Shown here: positions 38,825 to 40,427 of the stretch, piece after piece
Layout: every line of letters begins with the position of its first letter
Position numbering within the stretch: position 1 is the stretch's first letter
Assembly (NCBI GenBank): GCA_028277885.1
Contig: JANQFK010000064.1
Span: 1 to 40,427 of the forward strand
Length of the DNA stretch: 40,427 bases
Origin: Myxococcota bacterium
GTDB taxonomy: Bacteria > Myxococcota_A > UBA9160 > UBA6930
Direction: 5' to 3'
The notes under the pieces: generated by a model
Database searches by the model: none
What the model was told of the DNA's origin: nothing
The model's input: the letters and a program-made list of their open reading frames with translations, nothing else
Program-made: the position numbers and the translations under genes

Positions 38825-40168
38825 ATGACCCCGGCCGATGAACGCCTGGCACGGGCCGAGAAGCCGGCCCAGGACGCGCTGCGGCTCCATCCCTTCTACC
38901 GGGGCAAGGTCCAGACCGCGCTCAAGTGCCCGGTGCGCGGGCTCGACGACTTCGCGGTCTGGTACACGCCGGGCGTGGCCGCCCCCTGCCGGGAGATCCA
39001 GCAGGACCCGGAGCGCGTGTGGCAGCACACCAACCGGGCCAACAGCGTGGCGATCGTCTCCGACGGCAGCCGTGTGCTGGGCCTCGGCGACATCGGTCCC
39101 GAGGCGGGGCTCCCGGTGATGGAGGGCAAGGCGCTGCTCTTCAAGTACCTCGGGGGCGTCGACGCGGTGCCGCTGTGCGTCCGCAGCGAGGACCCGGAGG
39201 CGCTGGTCCGGACCGTCAAGGCCCTCGAGCCGAGCTTCGGCGGCGTGAACCTCGAGGACATCGCCCAGCCGGGCTGCTTCCGGGTGCTCGAGGCCCTGCG
39301 CGACGCCCTCGACGTCCCGGTGTGGCACGACGACCAGCAGGGCACCGCGACCGTGGCCCTGGCGGGGCTGCGCAACGCCCTGGCCCTGGTCGGCAAGCCG
39401 CTCGAGTCGGCTCGCATCACCCTGGTGGGGCTCGGCGCCGCCAACGTGCCCACCTACCGGCTGCTGCTGGCGAGCGGCGTGGACCCGCGCGCCATCGTGG
39501 CCTGCGACTCGCGAGGGGTGCTCCACCCCGGCCGCGCGGACGTCGAGGCCCGGCAGGACGCGTTCCCGGACAAGTGGCGCGTCTGCTCCGAGAGCAACGG
39601 GGACGGCCGGGTGGGCGGCATCGCCGAGGCGCTGCGCGGCGCCGATGCCTGCATCGCGTTCTCGGCCCGAGGCCCGGGCACCATCCGGCCCGAGTGGGTG
39701 CGCGGGATGGCGCGGGACGCCATCGTGTTCGCCTGCGCGAACCCGGTGCCCGAGATCTGGCCCTGGGAGGCCCGCGAAGCCGGCGCGCGCATCGTCGCCA
39801 CCGGGCGCAGCGACTTCCCCAACCAGATCAACAACTCCCTGGGCTTCCCCGGCATCTTCCGCGGCGCCCTCGACGTGCGCGCGCGGAGCATCAGCGACGG
39901 CATGGCGCTCGCCGCCGCCGCGGAGCTGGCGGAGTTCGCCCGGGCCCGGGGCATCGACGAGGAGAGCCTGGTGCCCCGCATGGACGAGTGGGAGGTGTTC
40001 GTGCGGGAGGCGGTGGCGACGGCCCGCCAGGCTCGCGCAGAGGGCCTCGCCCGGGTGGAGCGGAGCGACGCCGAGCTCGAGGCCGGGGCCCGGGAGCGGA
40101 TCCGGGACGCGCGGCGCCACGCCGCGCTGCTGGTCGAGGCGGGGCTGATCCCGGAGCCACCCGGCTAG
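38825..40168 (+). CDS. Malic enzyme (NAD(P)-dependent, oxaloacetate-decarboxylating type)
   Basis: 447 residues, the size of the short bacterial/archaeal malic enzymes without a phosphotransacetylase extension. Converts malate to pyruvate with reduction of NAD(P). Catalytic residues in family context: Tyr47 (VWYTPGVA), Lys102 (MEGKALLFK), the metal ligands Glu144/Asp145 (VNLEDIAQP) and Asp169/Asp170 (WHDDQQGTATV). The dinucleotide fold opens with LVGLGAANVPT (202-207 GLGAAN, with Asn where Gly is common). 'ANPVPEIWPWEA' and 'ATGRSDFPNQINN' follow, as expected. It has AGGGAGG before the ATG. It ends at the first base of a large inverted repeat. Confidence 0.93.
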   Translation: MTPADERLARAEKPAQDALRLHPFYRGKVQTALKCPVRGLDDFAVWYTPGVAAPCREIQQDPERVWQHTNRANSVAIVSDGSRVLGLGDIGPEAGLPVMEGKALLFKYLGGVDAVPLCVRSEDPEALVRTVKALEPSFGGVNLEDIAQPGCFRVLEALRDALDVPVWHDDQQGTATVALAGLRNALALVGKPLESARITLVGLGAANVPTYRLLLASGVDPRAIVACDSRGVLHPGRADVEARQDAFPDKWRVCSESNGDGRVGGIAEALRGADACIAFSARGPGTIRPEWVRGMARDAIVFACANPVPEIWPWEAREAGARIVATGRSDFPNQINNSLGFPGIFRGALDVRARSISDGMALAAAAELAEFARARGIDEESLVPRMDEWEVFVREAVATARQARAEGLARVERSDAELEAGARERIRDARRHAALLVEAGLIPEPPG

Positions 40169-40319
40169 GACCCATCTCGGAGATCCTCCCGGCGCGCGTC
40201 TTCGAACCGCGGACTGCGTCGCTCTCCCGCGGCGCAGCCACGGCTACGCCTCGGTCGAGCGCCTTGCCCACGGTCCGAACCCGCACACCGGGCTCGGTCC
40301 GGATTTCCGAGATGGGCCC
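40168..40319. repeat. Long inverted repeat downstream of the malic enzyme gene
   Basis: Left arm 40168-40186 and right arm 40301-40319, 17 of 19 positions complementary; the left arm is itself near-palindromic (ATCTC-G-GAGAT). They enclose 114 bp with no convincing gene. It could be a small mobile element or a structured RNA. Confidence 0.5.
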
Positions 40320-40338
40320 TCGCGGTCCATTAACCTAT

Positions 40339-40411
40339 CCCCCGGCAAAGCCGGGGGAATTCGGAAGGTGAGCCGCTCAAAGCGGACTGAACGGGGCCGC
40401 TGCGCGGCCCC
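40339..40411. terminator. Three hairpins in a row at the right edge
   Basis: CCCCCGGC-AAA-GCCGGGGG (40339-40357), CCGCT-CAA-AGCGG (40373-40385) and GGGGCCGC-TGC-GCGGCCCC (40393-40411). The last is followed by TTGC, not a real U-tract, so termination is only a guess. The AT-rich TTAACCTAT just before the first hairpin is unusual here. No gene in 40169-40427. Confidence 0.4.
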
Positions 40412-40427
40412 TTGCGCCCCCTGAAGG

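Noticed and set aside
40190..40300. A tRNA (a TTCGAACC-like stretch near 40200)
   Set aside because: No acceptor stem, anticodon stem or correct T-arm spacing could be built on either strand.
1..40427. CRISPR array, IS element with transposase, prophage or toxin-antitoxin system
   Set aside because: No regularly spaced direct repeats and no transposase, integrase, phage or toxin-like gene were seen.

Overview
The window is very GC-rich and densely coded, with G or C at almost every third codon position. The gene set is a Ku/LigD end-joining pair, a wax ester synthase, a DUF3604 protein, a DUF72 protein, a Cys-rich secreted protein with Cx(n)C spacing, RND/MMPL permeases and many small hypotheticals. 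This fits a deltaproteobacterium-like lineage (Myxococcota, Desulfobacterota or a related uncultured group). No rRNA, tRNA, phage, plasmid or CRISPR feature is visible, so the taxonomic placement is inference only.

Layout. 1-5202: an exported repeat protein cut by the left edge, a small exported protein, a zinc-ribbon protein, a GST, a short coiled-coil protein, a SMUG1-type uracil-DNA glycosylase and a PAS-like protein with a Cys/His tail. 5286-9250: a membrane protein, a gamma-carbonic-anhydrase-like protein, a DUF72 protein and an alpha/beta hydrolase. 9290-12740: divergent ku and ligD (non-homologous end joining). 12830-14068: an AhpD/carboxymuconolactone-decarboxylase-like gene with an in-frame TGA at the second position of its CxxC motif, followed by a bacterial SECIS-like hairpin; I read it as a selenoprotein of 412 residues. 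14069-19739: a DUF3604 protein facing an RND permease fused to cyclic-nucleotide-binding and TerB-like domains. 20006-25318: a same-strand run with an ACT-like protein, an anchored protein behind a tiny upstream ORF, a SurA/DsbA-like fusion, an SGNH hydrolase and a two-domain polyphosphate:AMP phosphotransferase. 25382-31889: a response regulator, a PaaI-type thioesterase, a minus-strand cluster of two R2-like diiron proteins, a zinc ribbon and formate-THF ligase, then a membrane protein. 32112-40168: a Cys-rich secreted protein, YjbQ, an M19 dipeptidase, a LysM protein, a wax ester synthase/DGAT, a CBS pair, an ABC1/UbiB-family kinase and a malic enzyme. 40169-40427 is non-coding and full of inverted repeats.

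Three structural themes run through the window. First, many genes begin at a fixed distance (6 nt) from a TA(G/C)NNT hexamer and have no usable Shine-Dalgarno sequence, which predicts leaderless mRNAs; other genes have the same hexamer 20-40 nt upstream plus a clear Shine-Dalgarno. Second, a short hairpin repeat with a GGCGGAAGCCGACC-like tail recurs between genes. Third, convergent genes are packed to zero spacing or overlap. The most valuable single observation is the selenocysteine-encoding TGA at 13589-13591, where standard gene calling would truncate the protein at its active site.
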